From: Lineus longissimus
Lineage: Eukaryota > Nemertea > Pilidiophora > Heteronemertea > Lineidae
NCBI RefSeq assembly: GCF_910592395.1
Contig: NC_088308.1
Span: 19,607,501 to 19,671,500, forward strand
Length of the DNA stretch: 64,000 nucleotides
Direction: 5' to 3'
The translations under genes and the position numbers were made by a program. The notes below the pieces were generated by a model. It ran no database searches. It was not told where the DNA came from and saw nothing but the letters and a program-made list of their open reading frames with translations. Shown one piece after another: positions 37,680 through 49,237 of this stretch (its first letter is position 1; every line of letters begins with the position of its first letter).

Positions 37680-37910
37680 AGACCTCTCTCCAAAGCCTTT
37701 GCCTTGGCTGCTTCTGGAAGTAAGAGGAACTCTGGAGGAACCAAACCATATCACTCACCACCATGGTACGGCTGTATAACATCGCCTGCCTCACAATTCT
37801 GTTTTATGGGTGTGAATCCTTGGTGATCGCCCAACTCATGGAGAACAGCATCACTGCTATCGGATCATGCTGCATATCAAGCTGACTGATCATAACTTTT
37901 ATGATATCCA
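37680..37910 (+). mobile_element. Non-LTR retrotransposon remnant, C-terminal RT region, first part
   Basis: With frame changes, the plus strand reads ISLTTMVRLYNIACLTILFY, then GCES, then a HIKLTDH segment. This is the pattern that follows the reverse-transcriptase core in RTE/CR1-like non-LTR elements. Frameshifts and a stop break it. The same kind of element resumes at about 38515, so it looks interrupted by the opposite-strand fragment between. Confidence 0.6.
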
Positions 37911-37916
37911 TCATCT

Positions 37917-38515
37917 AGCCTTGATAAGACTAACTCTCGTGCGAGTGTTCTGGTGGCATCATTCGTGAGGCAGTTTCGTGCATTTGCGATGTTGTGTAAA
38001 TGGAAGTTTCCTGAACTAACAACTGAATTGACATGAGCCATCATTGAGAGAGACGGGTCAAAAAGAACTCCCAGGTTTCGTACTGGACCACTGGCAACAC
38101 TAACTGTCACCCCAGCTGCAGAGATTGATTCTATACACAGTGCAAGTAGACGTTGCTGCATGGCAAACAGCTGAATCTCAGTTTTAACTGGATTTCCTTT
38201 CAAGAAGTTTTCAGCGAGCCTGTATGGACCACAGACAGGTTTCAACTTGTCGCAAACAGTTCGCACTTCCTCTTCCTGAGCACCTCGGATGAGACGAATT
38301 GCTGTGTGTGCTTGATCATCGTCAGCAAAGCCAAGGCTTCCTATGGGATGTGCACTGGTAAGATGCCCAAGAGGTAGCCCATATATCAGAAAGAAGAGCG
38401 GCCCAAGAACTGAGCCCTGCAGAACTCCGTACACAAGTAGACTGGCAGCAGATCTTGTTCCCAGGTATCATCCTGACAGATATGATCTGAACCACTCAAA
38501 TGCAACACTGTACTC
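37917..38515 (-). mobile_element. Non-LTR reverse transcriptase fragment (pseudogene), CR1/L2-like
   Basis: On the minus strand the frame at 38434-37917 shows GVLQGSVLGPLFFLIYG, then FADDDQ (the RT catalytic box, normally YADD or FADD), then NLGVLFDPSLSM and LVLSRLD. All are hallmarks of the palm and thumb of CR1/L2-type non-LTR reverse transcriptases. Upstream, FEWFRSYLSG is cut from it by a stop codon. The frame after LVLSRLD reads into the antisense of the flanking element. It is a dead, truncated copy. Confidence 0.75.
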
Positions 38516-38835
38516 CATGGTGAAGTGCACCCCCCGAATACACCTTGTACAACACCAGCAACTGACATTTCTGGGGCATAAACTACGAAAGCCAGAAAAT
38601 GAACCAGCCAAATTGTATGCCCTCTTGTACCAGCCGATTCATGGCCGAAGATGTCCAGGTCGCCAGCGAATGTCCTTCCTGTCTTAGATCCAGTCATTGC
38701 TAGGAGATGGAGAAAGACTGGCGACACCTAGTCAAATTGAGTTCCTAGGCCAGGATAGGGTTTGCTGGAGGAAGCTTGTTGCCGCCTGCTGCGCAGACGA
38801 CTGGCATCTCCTGGCTAAGTTTGATACTTGCATGG
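38515..38835 (+). mobile_element. Non-LTR retrotransposon remnant, C-terminal RT region, second part
   Basis: The plus strand reads FLGHKLRKPENEPAK, then HGRRCPGRQRMSFLS, a stop, IQSLLGDG, and DRVCWRKLVAACCADD. 'LGHxLR', 'G(R/K)RxxGRQR' and 'DRxxWRxLVxAC' are the conserved tail of RTE/CR1-like ORF2 proteins. It continues the fragment at 37680-37910 in the same orientation and carries at least one in-frame stop. Confidence 0.65.
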
Positions 38836-40006
38836 GTTTGAGAGACAGACGTCTACATGTAGTGATGTACTACACTCACTTTAAGCGAAAAATAATTAAT
38901 GGGTGTTCTTCTCAAAGGTCCTGAATCACCATTGCACTTGGGGACAAACAAAAAAGACAGACTCTAGTATTTGGTGAAACTTGTGTATTTTCAGATAAAA
39001 ATTCACACAGAAAAGAAAAGAAGCACTTGTACACCATTGGATTATGAAATGAATACTGTGTCTGCTTTATAAACAACAGTCAAATGTCTTTGGGTTTTAT
39101 CAGTAGAATAACATTTGAGAATAAATACACAGAAGACTGTGTCCTCCTCTTCAGGACAGTACCTGGTAGGGGTAAATGATGAAATGAACTGTCCCCAATT
39201 GTCATAATTTTCAAAGCTGGAATGACGATGGACTTTGGAGGTCATAAAGTAACAAATTGATTGATAGGTCACATCAGTTGATGTGCTGTTAGGTGCTGGC
39301 CAGAAGTGGAGGAAAACAAGAATAGTCAATACAATATTTACAAAATTTTCACTATTCACACATCGATATGTCTACGCAATATAAAATATTTTTTCATACA
39401 AAACATGCTGGTTCTTCAGACTGAATATACCTGTTCTGGGTAATAATAGAGCTCCGTTCATCCCCAACTCCAGCTGTCACAGTGGAATCCAGTGATTCTA
39501 TTGCTGCCTTGAACCTGTATATTCCATTTTATGAACAGGTGTGCAAAAGTGATTGAGTGAATATATATTTGATTTTTACGAAGGACGGACTACATAAAAT
39601 GTATAAAATATGCTTTAACATTATGGCCAGCATGAACAAACAGTTTTTCAAACTTTGCACTGCTAACTGGAAGTGTAGATGTATCCTTGATGGTCCACTA
39701 CTACAAAGGATGGCATAAGCCAGGTTACCTTAACAGTCACCAAGTGGGTGATACTGGTGTTACATAAATACACTAAAAAGATCAGTTCATGGAATGATAA
39801 CGAAATCACAGACGGTAGGACACTAGAACATCCTTTTGAGGATGCTAGCCTATGGTCAGTTGATACCACATATTCATGCTAACAGTATCTTTGCTTGACT
39901 GCTGAGAATAGAAAACCTGTCTATTTTGTCTGTCCTATGGACAAGTTATCCTAACAAGGGAAATACATGAACTGATGTGACAAGGAGTTAGGCGAGATGA
40001 CACCTT
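38836..40006. other. Intergenic, convergent 3' ends
   Basis: This is AT-rich sequence between the retrotransposon remnants and the stop codon of the minus-strand LRR gene, presumably including that gene's 3'UTR. I see no coding exon, RNA gene or clear repeat. No unambiguous minus-strand AATAAA was found. Confidence 0.5.
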
Positions 40007-43000
40007 TCAGAAATTCTGTGCAGCAAATTCCTTGGCTTCCATAATTCTGGATCGTCTGAAAAACAGAAGACAAAATTATGCACAAACAATTCTGACTACC
40101 TCTATCTGACTGACTGCACTTTCATGCGAAGAATCAGGGATTTTGCCAAGTCTATCTGATTGCCTACACTTTCGTGCAAAGAATCATGGATTTTGCCAGG
40201 TATCACAACTATACGCATTTCGAGTAATACAATTACTGCATTTTGATTTGGTATCAAGAAATCGACTATTTAGAGTCAGTCCAAAGCACAAAAAGCCAAT
40301 CAAGCCCACCTGCTACTCGGCCTGCTTCCTCCACTTGAGGAGAGACACCTACTGAAGGCAGAATCTGGTCGGTTAGGAGATTTCTCAGGAAGCATCGACA
40401 TGGATGAAAACAGTGACTCAAACCTGAAAATGGCACAATGAAGGGAGCCGATTTAGCTGACAAAATCTTTATCTGGTAGTGTCATGGTAATTTTGATTTA
40501 GCAATAAAAAAGCATCTGAATCCTAATAATAGTGACCACCTCTCTTGGCCCTTTTGGTCATCACTATAGACAAGTTCATGAGGTCCGTGCTTATCCGGCC
40601 TCTACACACAGAGCCTCAAGCGGGACTTCATACTTACTTTCTGTTCATGTCAACTTCAAATGCTGATATTTCGTCATCAAACGTCTTCAGCTGACATTCT
40701 ACATGGCGAGAACTTACAACTGTAAGACAAAGACAACATTTTACAAGAAAATACCTTGGTTGGGCTCGATAAGGTATTTTACTGACACTCTAAATCTTCG
40801 TCTAAGTGTCTGCACTTTTCTAGAAGTTTGCTCATACCTGCTAATCATTGCTCAGGGCAACAGTTCACAGGCACATCCCAGGATTTCTCCTCCACTCATA
40901 ACTGGGTCAGAGTTGGGCATTCTTTTCACCTATTAGTAAAACTCATTCCTAGTGCTAGGCCTTGCAATGTATTGTGACTGCCTATTTTGATATTTTACGC
41001 ATATCTTACTCACTTGTTGATGCCGACATTGGCCTCATGATTGGCGCACTAGATCTGGGGGTAAGCTTCTTCAAGTGGCATCCATCCAACATGTCAAGGT
41101 GGGGAAGTAGCAGACGCACATCCTGGTGAGCTTGTTGGACAGCACATTCAGTGGCTGGGTTCTTAGATGCAAACAGTTCTACGAGGTTGGTCAAGGTTTT
41201 GAGCTTGTCCTAAAATGAAAAATTGCACATGCCAACCAATGTTTCATAGGTGGCCATCACATATATGTATTAATGTTTAATTCAGTTTTAGTAAAAGCTT
41301 GCCTAACGTCTTTCAATAATCTAAACCTCTGTAATCTTACATTAACAAACTGAACACAAATAACACTTACCACTTCGAACTTTAAAATGGTGACTGTTCA
41401 TTTACCTCAGTGAAGACATTCATTCTCCGTGTGCACAGTAATCTCATGAACACTAATACTTGCAGTTATCTCATAGTATTAAATGAATATGCAAAAGTCT
41501 TTGATTGGCAAATTAACAAATCATTGAAATACATACCACTTCTTCCCACTTTTCAATACTATTGTTACTGATATTCAGAATTTCCAGATTCGGAAACTGC
41601 TGCACCAGAGACGATAACTCGGACACCTTGTTGTATGAGATATTCAGTTCTTGGAGGGATCGCAATTTTCCCACAGATTTCAAGTTGAATAAGTGATTTC
41701 TCGATACGTTTAGCACCATGAGGTTTGGTAGGCCTTTCAAACCAGACAGATCTGTCAAGCGGTTTCCTGAGAAGTCTATATCTTGGAGCTTAAAAAAAGA
41801 CATGAAATGCCTCAATTTTCCCAATAAAGTATCTTTTCAATTTGTTGACATTTCATCAGTAAGTCAGTAGTTACAAACTTTCATGAATACTTTCTTGGGC
41901 AAATGAATAGACTTACATTTGGTGACTTGCAAAATGGATCAGACAAATCTGTTGTCCGCACTGCATGCAAAAAAAATTTGAAGAGGAAAGGTTCAATCTG
42001 AGCCATTACATATAATTCTGTGTTGTGCTAAAACAGTAGACAATTTCAAGTCTCAACATACCTTTCGACAACGTGAAAGGTCTCCAACAACCTTTAGTCG
42101 ATTATTGGCTACTTGTAACTCTTCTAGGTTTGGTAAACAGTTTAAGGCCTGAAAGAATAAAAAACATTCATTGAAAGAAAATACAAAGTTAAAAAAGAAT
42201 CTCAAATTTCTAAAATCATGGCGTCATGTAATAGATAGCTGGTACTTTCACTGACAACTGGATTTGAAAGTAATTGCAACTTAACTAAGTTATGCCTCCA
42301 ATATAGGCCTAACCAAGGCATCTCAGTAAAATTATTCTTTATAAGAGGGATCCACGTTCAAGATGGCTGCCCTGGCAACCATCACAGATGGGATCAAATC
42401 TATAAATTTGTTTGCGGCTTACTTACCACAACACTATCTAGTCTGTTGTAGCTCAAATCTAAAGCAGTCAGCTGTGAACAACTGGTCAACTCCTTTCCCT
42501 CCAACTTCATGATGCAGTTATGGTCAAGTCTTAATTGGGATAACTTCCTAAGGTTTATTATACCTCGACCTAGAAAGGAAGTTAAACTCATTGGTAATCT
42601 TGACTTTCAAGTTTCATCTTTCATGTCTTTTGGGAAGGGATATTTAAGAGCAAGGAATATCTATCTGTTCCCCATCATCCAAGCTACCTCCACATCCAGA
42701 GACACAGTCTGGGTTGGTTTCATCTTGTGAGCTTTGCAGCTCTACTATAATGAACTCACCTAAAGACTTGATTTTATTATGCTGAAGTTGTAGATGGACC
42801 AATTCTTTCAAACTGAAAAAAGATTAGAAAATATTTGTCTTTGAAGATTTCTGGTAAAATTAACATGATAAAAACCAGCTCTAAGAAACCTAGATCATCT
42901 GCAGAATCAATCACTCCTACGTCATACTATGTCCTGGAGGCCATCCAGTTAGCCGATGGTTTCAGGAACTGATTCTATTCTTTATGGGTCTTTTACTTCG

Positions 43001-44678
43001 GATCGCAAGTAGAGGGAAGAGAATAGAGTTTGCAGATTGCAGATTGCTTGACTTACCAATCTAAGTTTTGGATGGTCCTGAGCTGATTATCATAGAGTTT
43101 CAGTTCCCTAAGATCTTGCAGCTGTTCCAAATCTTCTATGTTTTCAATGTGGTTACAAGAAAGGTCAAGCACCCGGCATTTGGTGAACTAGAACAATGAT
43201 GAGAGAGAAAAACGTTTATACAAAAAATCCATCATTTTTAAAAAGCCATCATTTTTAAAAAAATCCATCATTTTAAAAAAACTAGTTTGTTGCATGCCAA
43301 GTATAAACAGGAATTACTCCTCTCTTAATCGAGTAATATTCTTATCAGAGATATTCTCATTCTGATATTCATAACTAAAATAGCATAAAAAACCCATGGG
43401 CTGTTATTTTATTATTTTGTGAAATACCTACCTTTTGCAAGTTTTCAATCTTCTTAATCCCAGCAGCATGTAAAATAATTTCATAGACTCTATGACAATT
43501 ACTTTCTTGAGAACTATCAAACTGGAAAAGAAAGTAGATTTTGAATAATAAATTTTACTGGTAATGAAACAGAAGAGATGAGAATGAGATTGAAGAGAGA
43601 CAAAAGTTTGAAATAAGTATCCCCATCATACAAAGCAAAATTTAGAAAAAGATACAGGGACTTAGTCAACAAAATGGCATGAAGAAGTATCTTCGATGAA
43701 CAAATATTTCACTATCAAGAAAGCAGGCAACTCACTATCATTTCTTCAGTCATCTTCTTAAACTTTCTCTTTTTGTCAACCTCTTCTGACTTCTCTCTTT
43801 CACTTGGCACATTGTAGAACATGACATCCTGTCCATCATCAGCATCCAATTCATCATCATTGTCATAGAAGTCAGCATCTCCATTGACCACAGGTGTCTG
43901 CCGCAGAGGGGAACACCCTTTCTTTATCTTTGCTTGGTGGGAAGGTCTTTCAGCGACTGGATAAGGTTTTGTTTTCTTTTGTCTGTAAATGTAAAATGAT
44001 TCTTGTAGTTGTACACAATCCAAGGAATAAACAATGAACTCAATGGCCTAGGTTTGCTGACTAGCTGGGATGAAGGTAACTATGATTAAATTTTGTCTGT
44101 ACTAAAGACAATGCAACTTCTTACACTCAGGTCAATATACCCAACCTGGCAACGATGTTATCTCTAGTCTCAGCGGAGAGGTGCTGTCAACCTTGCCTGG
44201 GAGAGCTGTACAGCATATTCATTGAGATATTCTTCTGTCTTCTTCTTCTTCTTCTGTGTTGTCAATCTAAGAATAGATTGACAGTCCAATTCTAGTGACG
44301 AATGCTATGCTGTCTCCACAACAATTTCATTTCTCATTTTTATTTCATTTACCTGGCTTGCTGAGCCTGAGGAAGAGGTTGTTGCTTGGGTTTAGCCCCA
44401 CAAACAGAAGAAACTTTAGCACGACTAGATCCTGAAAGACGAGCATTAGGTGCCATACTCCCAGCAGACGAAACAGATGCATGGCTGGTTGTGGTTGTGG
44501 AACTTGTGCTCAACAATCGTGGTGGTTTCTCAAATTTTTCATTTTGTTGACGACCCCCACCGGAATGCCGCCTTCCCGACGACATTTTCTGTCGGACAGG
44601 GGTTTTTACATCATTTAACTGAAGTCCAACATTTTCATGAATGTTAGATTTCCTAGATGAACCGATATCAGTACTCAT
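40007..44678 (-). CDS. SDS22-type leucine-rich-repeat protein, 13 exons, unidentified
   Basis: Exons: 44678-44353, 43982-43736, 43521-43432, 43187-43057, 42812-42760, 42569-42427, 42148-42062, 41997-41917, 41788-41537, 41209-41014, 40698-40638, 40423-40310, 40055-40007. This model is in frame throughout and gives 609 aa. Residues 1-190 are Ser-rich and basic, then acidic (DNDDELDADDGQD), then a charged KKRKFKKMTEE stretch. LRRs of the SDS22 type run from about 222 to 470, for example CRVLDLSCNHIENIEDLEQL and LQELNISYNKVSEL, followed by the LRR cap LLPHLDMLDGCHL. The tail is Ser/Arg-rich and ends EAKEFAAQNF. No signal peptide or membrane segment is seen, so an intracellular scaffold is likely; such proteins are common in cilia and centrosomes. 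The acceptors of exons 8 and 11 were chosen to keep frame and are the weakest parts. Confidence 0.85.
43222..43280 (+). repeat. Short tandem repeat, 3 x about 20 bp
   Basis: The unit AAAATCCATCATTTTTAA is repeated three times with small changes (one copy has GCCATC). It lies in the intron between LRR-gene exons 3 and 4. No function is suggested. Confidence 0.7.
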
Positions 44679-45881
44679 TACGATGAAATCAGTGGTATGC
44701 GGGTATTTTTTGGTTTGTTTATGCTTTGCTAAGACGCCATCTTGGAAGTATGTTGTGGTTGTCGCAGAATAAATTTTCCCATTCCATGGTGCCCTTTCAA
44801 AATTGTCTCCATTCCCGGGTGATTTTATGCAAATATCTGGACATTACAATACATTTATTGGTAATGTGCTGGAGTGTTTACCTCTCATTGCGCTTCTAAC
44901 ACTGTCCAGTGTAGCCATCATGATTGTATCGATTGATATTTATGTTGACAAAAAATCTCATTAGATTCAAGGCCACGCCTCGAGTCATTGGTCATTTGGA
45001 GAGTAAGGGTGTCTAAGACAGGGAACAGGAACATCATTGAAATGGCCTCCAATAACTTGCATGAATATAGGAAAACTTTAAAAAGTCTTCCACTTCACTG
45101 GTAAAAATTCAGGACAGTGTCAGTTATGCCAGGCTTGTACAATAAATAAAGACAACACAAAATATGTTCATTATCATTTTATTATCACAGCAATTTACAA
45201 GTATAGTTCATCAGATATCAATAACACCACCTCAAACCATTAAGTTAACATATCTGACTAATATATGAAGTGTGTTTCTAAACTCATGACCACATGTATC
45301 AAAGCAAGAGTATCATGATACTCTAGATTCAATGATCTAAGATTGTTACAAGTCAACCAAAGGTCAAGCTGGTACGCGTGGCCATGATATTCAAACTACT
45401 TGGTATTGCCAACCCATTGCCTATCCAAATTGAACATTTTGAAAATGGTGCCCAATATATCTCATTTGATGATTATTCAGAAACGTTCCTAGGTCAGTGA
45501 AACTGCAGTATCATCCTATCAGTATGAATTAGTGTCTTTGTGGATGGAAGGGTAAACGACATGTCGACCTTCTCTGAAGAAAGTAAGCTAAGCTAAAAGC
45601 CTATCAATACATACTTGACATGCAATTCTGGTTCAACATGCTATTACATGGTAGCCAAAATATATAAGCTCGCCTTATAAATTTTTGATGGGAGGTACAC
45701 AGATGGTAACTACAGATGGGAGTAAACTGACTATTACTCGAAGCATATCCGAAATTGTGCAGTCTAGTTATTCACAAGGAGATGATTCTGCACACAGTCC
45801 TCAGGTCCAAGAATGATGTTTAATCCTCGAAACTGATCATCCTTTAGCACATTCCATGATTTCGTCCTAAGTGGAGCAAGT
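44679..45881. other. LRR-gene promoter and GHITM 3'UTR
   Basis: Both flanking genes are on the minus strand. The right half is the 3'UTR of GHITM; a minus-strand AATAAA lies at 45178-45183, about 700 bp after the stop codon. The left part (44679-44900) is the LRR-gene promoter with the YY1-like site. I see no other gene. Confidence 0.6.
44735..44744 (-). promoter_or_regulatory. YY1-like site AAGATGGCG upstream of the LRR gene
   Basis: On the minus strand, CTTCCAAGATGGCGTC lies 57 bases before the ATG of the LRR gene, on the sense strand of transcription. AAGATGGCG is the core YY1 motif, which in animals is typical of the first tens of bases of TATA-less promoters. The adjoining CTTCC could be an ETS site. 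It supports 44678 as the true first coding exon. Confidence 0.5.
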
Positions 45882-48800
45882 TTATTTTCTCCGTCCGCCA
45901 CCACCAGCAAGAATCATGGCAAGTCGAATGAAGATATTTAACGTGTCGAGGTAGATACTGATAGATCTGAAAACGTAAGAATATTACAATCAGCATTTCG
46001 AAATTACCCATTCACTCATTACTGGAACTCTTCTGAGAAGATTTCAGAAAATGTCTTTCAGTCAGGATCAAGAATCAGGAAGAGCCTCTCCACTGCTTCT
46101 CTAGGAGAGGTCCTGCCAATTAAATTATTATCTATCAAAGGGGATTTCACAGATCTGAGAAGATTTCAGAAAATGTCTTTCAGTCAGGATCAAGAATCAG
46201 GAAGAGCCTCTCCACTGCTTCTCCAGGAGAGGTCCTGCCAATTAAATTATTATCTATAAAAGGGGATTTCACAGATCTGAGAAGATTTCAGAAAATGTCT
46301 TTCAGTCAGGATCAAGAATCAGGAAGAGCCTCTCCACTGCTTCTCTAGGAGAGGTCCTGCCAATTAAATTATTATCTATCAAAGGGGATTTCACAGATCT
46401 GAGAAGATTTCAGAAAATGTCTTTCAGTCAGGATCAAGAATCAGGAAGAGCCTCTCCACTGCTTCTCCAGGAGAGGTCCTGCCAATTAAATTATTATCTA
46501 TAAAAGGGGATTTCACAGATCTGAGAAGATTTCAGAAAATGTCTTTCAGTCAGGATCAAGAATCAGGAAGAGCCTCTCCACTGCTTCTCCAGGAGAGGTC
46601 CTGCCAATTAAATTATTATCTATAAAAGGGGATTTCACAGATCTGAGAAGATTTCAGAAAATGTCTTTCAGTCAGGATCAAGAATCAGGAAGAGCCTCTC
46701 CACTGCTTCTCTAGGAGAGGTCCTGCCAATTAAATCATTATCTATCAAAGGGGATTTCACAGATCAATTAGCTTGACTCTGCCTGAAGCACAAGTGGACA
46801 ATAGTGCCCTCAATCGGGTTCTATTCAATAACTTGCATATGACCACTATTTGGGCCCCACCAAGTTCCTGCCCATACCCCCTTTAAAATGCTTCACACTT
46901 ACTCATTTACTGGGTCATAAGGTGCCATTCCATAAACTGGATACGTCTCTGCTTTTTTTATGATTCTCTGTGTGTCATAAAGAAGGAACATTCCAAATAA
47001 TACAAGTCCCCCGTAGATACTGATAGAGTAAAGACCAGCACCCAGGGCGGTGGTGGGAGGAAGGAACATACCACCTGCAAAAACAAGAAAAATATGACAT
47101 GCATAAAATCCTCAAATGCATACTCAATGAATTTGAGGACTCAGACAGACCACCTCGATACATACATGTAGCATTTACGAATCAATTTACTACAGCAAGT
47201 AGATTAACTCATAAATTGATATGAGCTGAAAGTTCACAAACTTACCAATGGAAGAAGCGAATACAAGTCCAAGACCAACAGCCAAAGGACCGCCCATGTT
47301 CAAGAACTTTTCACTTGGAGCACAGACAGCAACAGTCGAAAGGCCTAGAAAGAGAGCATATCATTTTGAATAGGTGCGAACAAATAAGGTACTTTTAAGT
47401 AGAACATCACTATTAGGGACATCCTAGCGCCTGAGAAATGCAGTCCTTAAGAAAGAGGAGTTCGGATTAAAGAGGTCAATTATTGTAGAATTTAGAAATG
47501 ACCAGTTTGGCACAATAATCATTGTATGTATTAGTGTATGTATCAATGTTTTCTTAGGTTTAATTACAGCAAAACCAACCTACCTCCAACGATGCCAGCT
47601 GTGTACCACGCAGCCCTGACCAGCAGAGGCCCACCGAGAAGTGTGAGTGGTGCCACCACAGCACCCATGATTCCAGCGTGAACCATCCACGCCACCTGTT
47701 TGGCACCAAAACCTTCTTTATATGGAATAGATCGGGCGATCATTCCACTGCCTATCATAGCTGCGAATGTTGCCCCAATGGCCTGTAATAAGTAAGAATA
47801 GATACCGGTACTAGTAAAAAAACCTGAAGGGGGAATCAACCATTTGATTTGGGGCCGGGTGGGGAGAAGGGTAGCACGATCTAATGGATAAGGTGTCGGA
47901 TCTGAACTGTGCGTTTAACATAGACATGGACATTGGGAAAGCCCCTTTTCTTTGATTGCCTACAAAGACTTTTAAACCAAGATTCCTTGCACTGTGTTCC
48001 TTTGCCAGGGAATACCACATCTACAAGTAGGAAAAAAACATCTCTGTTGAACACCTCCTTGACGGGAGCTGGGTACTCTTGGCAGCCAACTGTAGTGGTC
48101 TGCAACAAGTGCTAACAAGACTGCATCCAATGAGGACAAGACTTACCAACCAAGAATTTTTCATCATCATGTTCATCATGGCAGGACTTCTTGCAATAGC
48201 AAGGGCTGATACAGCTGTTACAGCTAACCCTCCTCCAAAATACATGTATGTGGACTTGATGCGTTGTTTCACCTCTTCGGGCCATAATCTGTAATAAGAA
48301 AGTGACAGGATTATGTTCCCAGAAAAACTCAAATGATGAGATCAGAAGAGTTCTTCATGAATCGAAATGCATCGCTGACAGTGTTGTTTGACGGAGTGTC
48401 CTTGAGCAAGGCACAGCCTATTTCATATCGCACAGGATGTTCATATCATAAGACTTATAGTCCAAACTTCACACCAGTCGGCAGCTCAAAGTTCTGTCTC
48501 TTAAAATGACATAAATTTTAATAGGTAGTGTATCAAACCGCCATTTTGGCAACAACAATGAATAAAATAAATTTTTCTACTTCAGTCTTGTTGTTAAGAC
48601 AATGTTCTCAAGAAAAACACAATTCATATACTTACGCAGATCTGTCAAGAGCTCCAACCTCATTTGAAAGTCCTAATCCATAGTAACACAGTGCACCAAT
48701 GCCTATCACTGATGCACCAGCAACAAGTCCTCGACCAAGGGTGAAAGCTGAAAGACCAAGATATATTGCAGATAAAAGCAAAGTCACAATCAATCAATTG

Positions 48801-49237
48801 CACCCATGATAAATAAAAATACTACAAGGCAGCAAGAAAAACAGATTTACATATCCAAGCTCCTCCATCTTGCGATCCCAAAGGTCCAAGGACAAGGTGG
48901 CAGGTGAATGGATTATGGAATATAACTGGGGCTACATTTTCTCATCCATAGACGCATGTCATCGATTATTTAGTAAAGCATACAAATACGCACCAGAATC
49001 TCCCGCAGGTGCCATGATGGCCTCCTTTAGCGAACTTGTCTTGGACTTGGTGGGAGCCATCTTCTTCCCAAATCCAATGCGTGTTCTGGCTTGAGAAGCA
49101 TAATTTTCACTCCTCGTAACCAGACATGTACAGTTCAATGGTTTTGTCACAATTTTGCATGTCTTGGGTGTGCTTTTAAGAGTTCCAGCAACCAATGAAG
49201 TCACAGGAAATCGACACAGCCTCGCAGCTGATAACAT
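45882..49237 (-). CDS. GHITM: Growth hormone-inducible transmembrane protein / TMBIM5, 7 exons
   Basis: Mitochondrial inner-membrane protein of the Bax-inhibitor-1 family, linked to cristae structure and calcium/proton exchange (family knowledge). Exons: 49237-48994, 48747-48636, 48288-48147, 47782-47584, 47344-47246, 47074-46903, 45966-45882; phases agree and the product is 350 aa (human is about 345). The Arg/Lys/Ser-rich, acid-poor N-terminus (MLSAARLCRFPVTSLVAGTL) is a mitochondrial presequence. Then come ALCYYGLGLSNEVGALDR, STYMYFGGGLAVTAVSALAI, the run of Met (MMNMMMKNSW), VVAPLTLLGGPLLVRAAWYT and GLVLFGMFLLYDTQR with the family YDTQ signature. It ends SIYLDTLNIFIRLAMILA then GGGGRRK. 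An acceptor just upstream of the ATG (GGTTTCAG, near 49275) suggests a non-coding first exon. Confidence 0.96.
46033..46764. repeat. Tandem array, six copies of a 122 bp unit
   Basis: Copies start at 46033, 46155, 46277, 46399, 46521 and 46643 and are almost identical. Two linked differences (CTCTAGG with ATCAAA, or CTCCAGG with ATAAAA) define types A and B. The order is A-B-A-B-B-A, and the sixth copy has one extra change (AAATCATT). The array fills most of the last GHITM intron and is non-coding. Confidence 0.95.

Noticed and set aside
38386-38727. 113-codon minus-strand frame next to the RT fragment
   Set aside because: It is a shifted frame across the decayed RT and the antisense of the other element. 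The recognisable RT motifs lie in the neighbouring frame.
41917-41959. Shorter version of LRR exon 8 using the acceptor at TGCATGCAG
   Set aside because: Its 44-base length would shift the frame. The 81-base version (acceptor GGCTCAG) stays open and keeps the LRR reading frame, though its acceptor is weak.
46033-46764. Regularly spaced repeats that could suggest a CRISPR array
   Set aside because: The copies are head-to-tail 122 bp units with no unique spacers, inside a eukaryotic intron.
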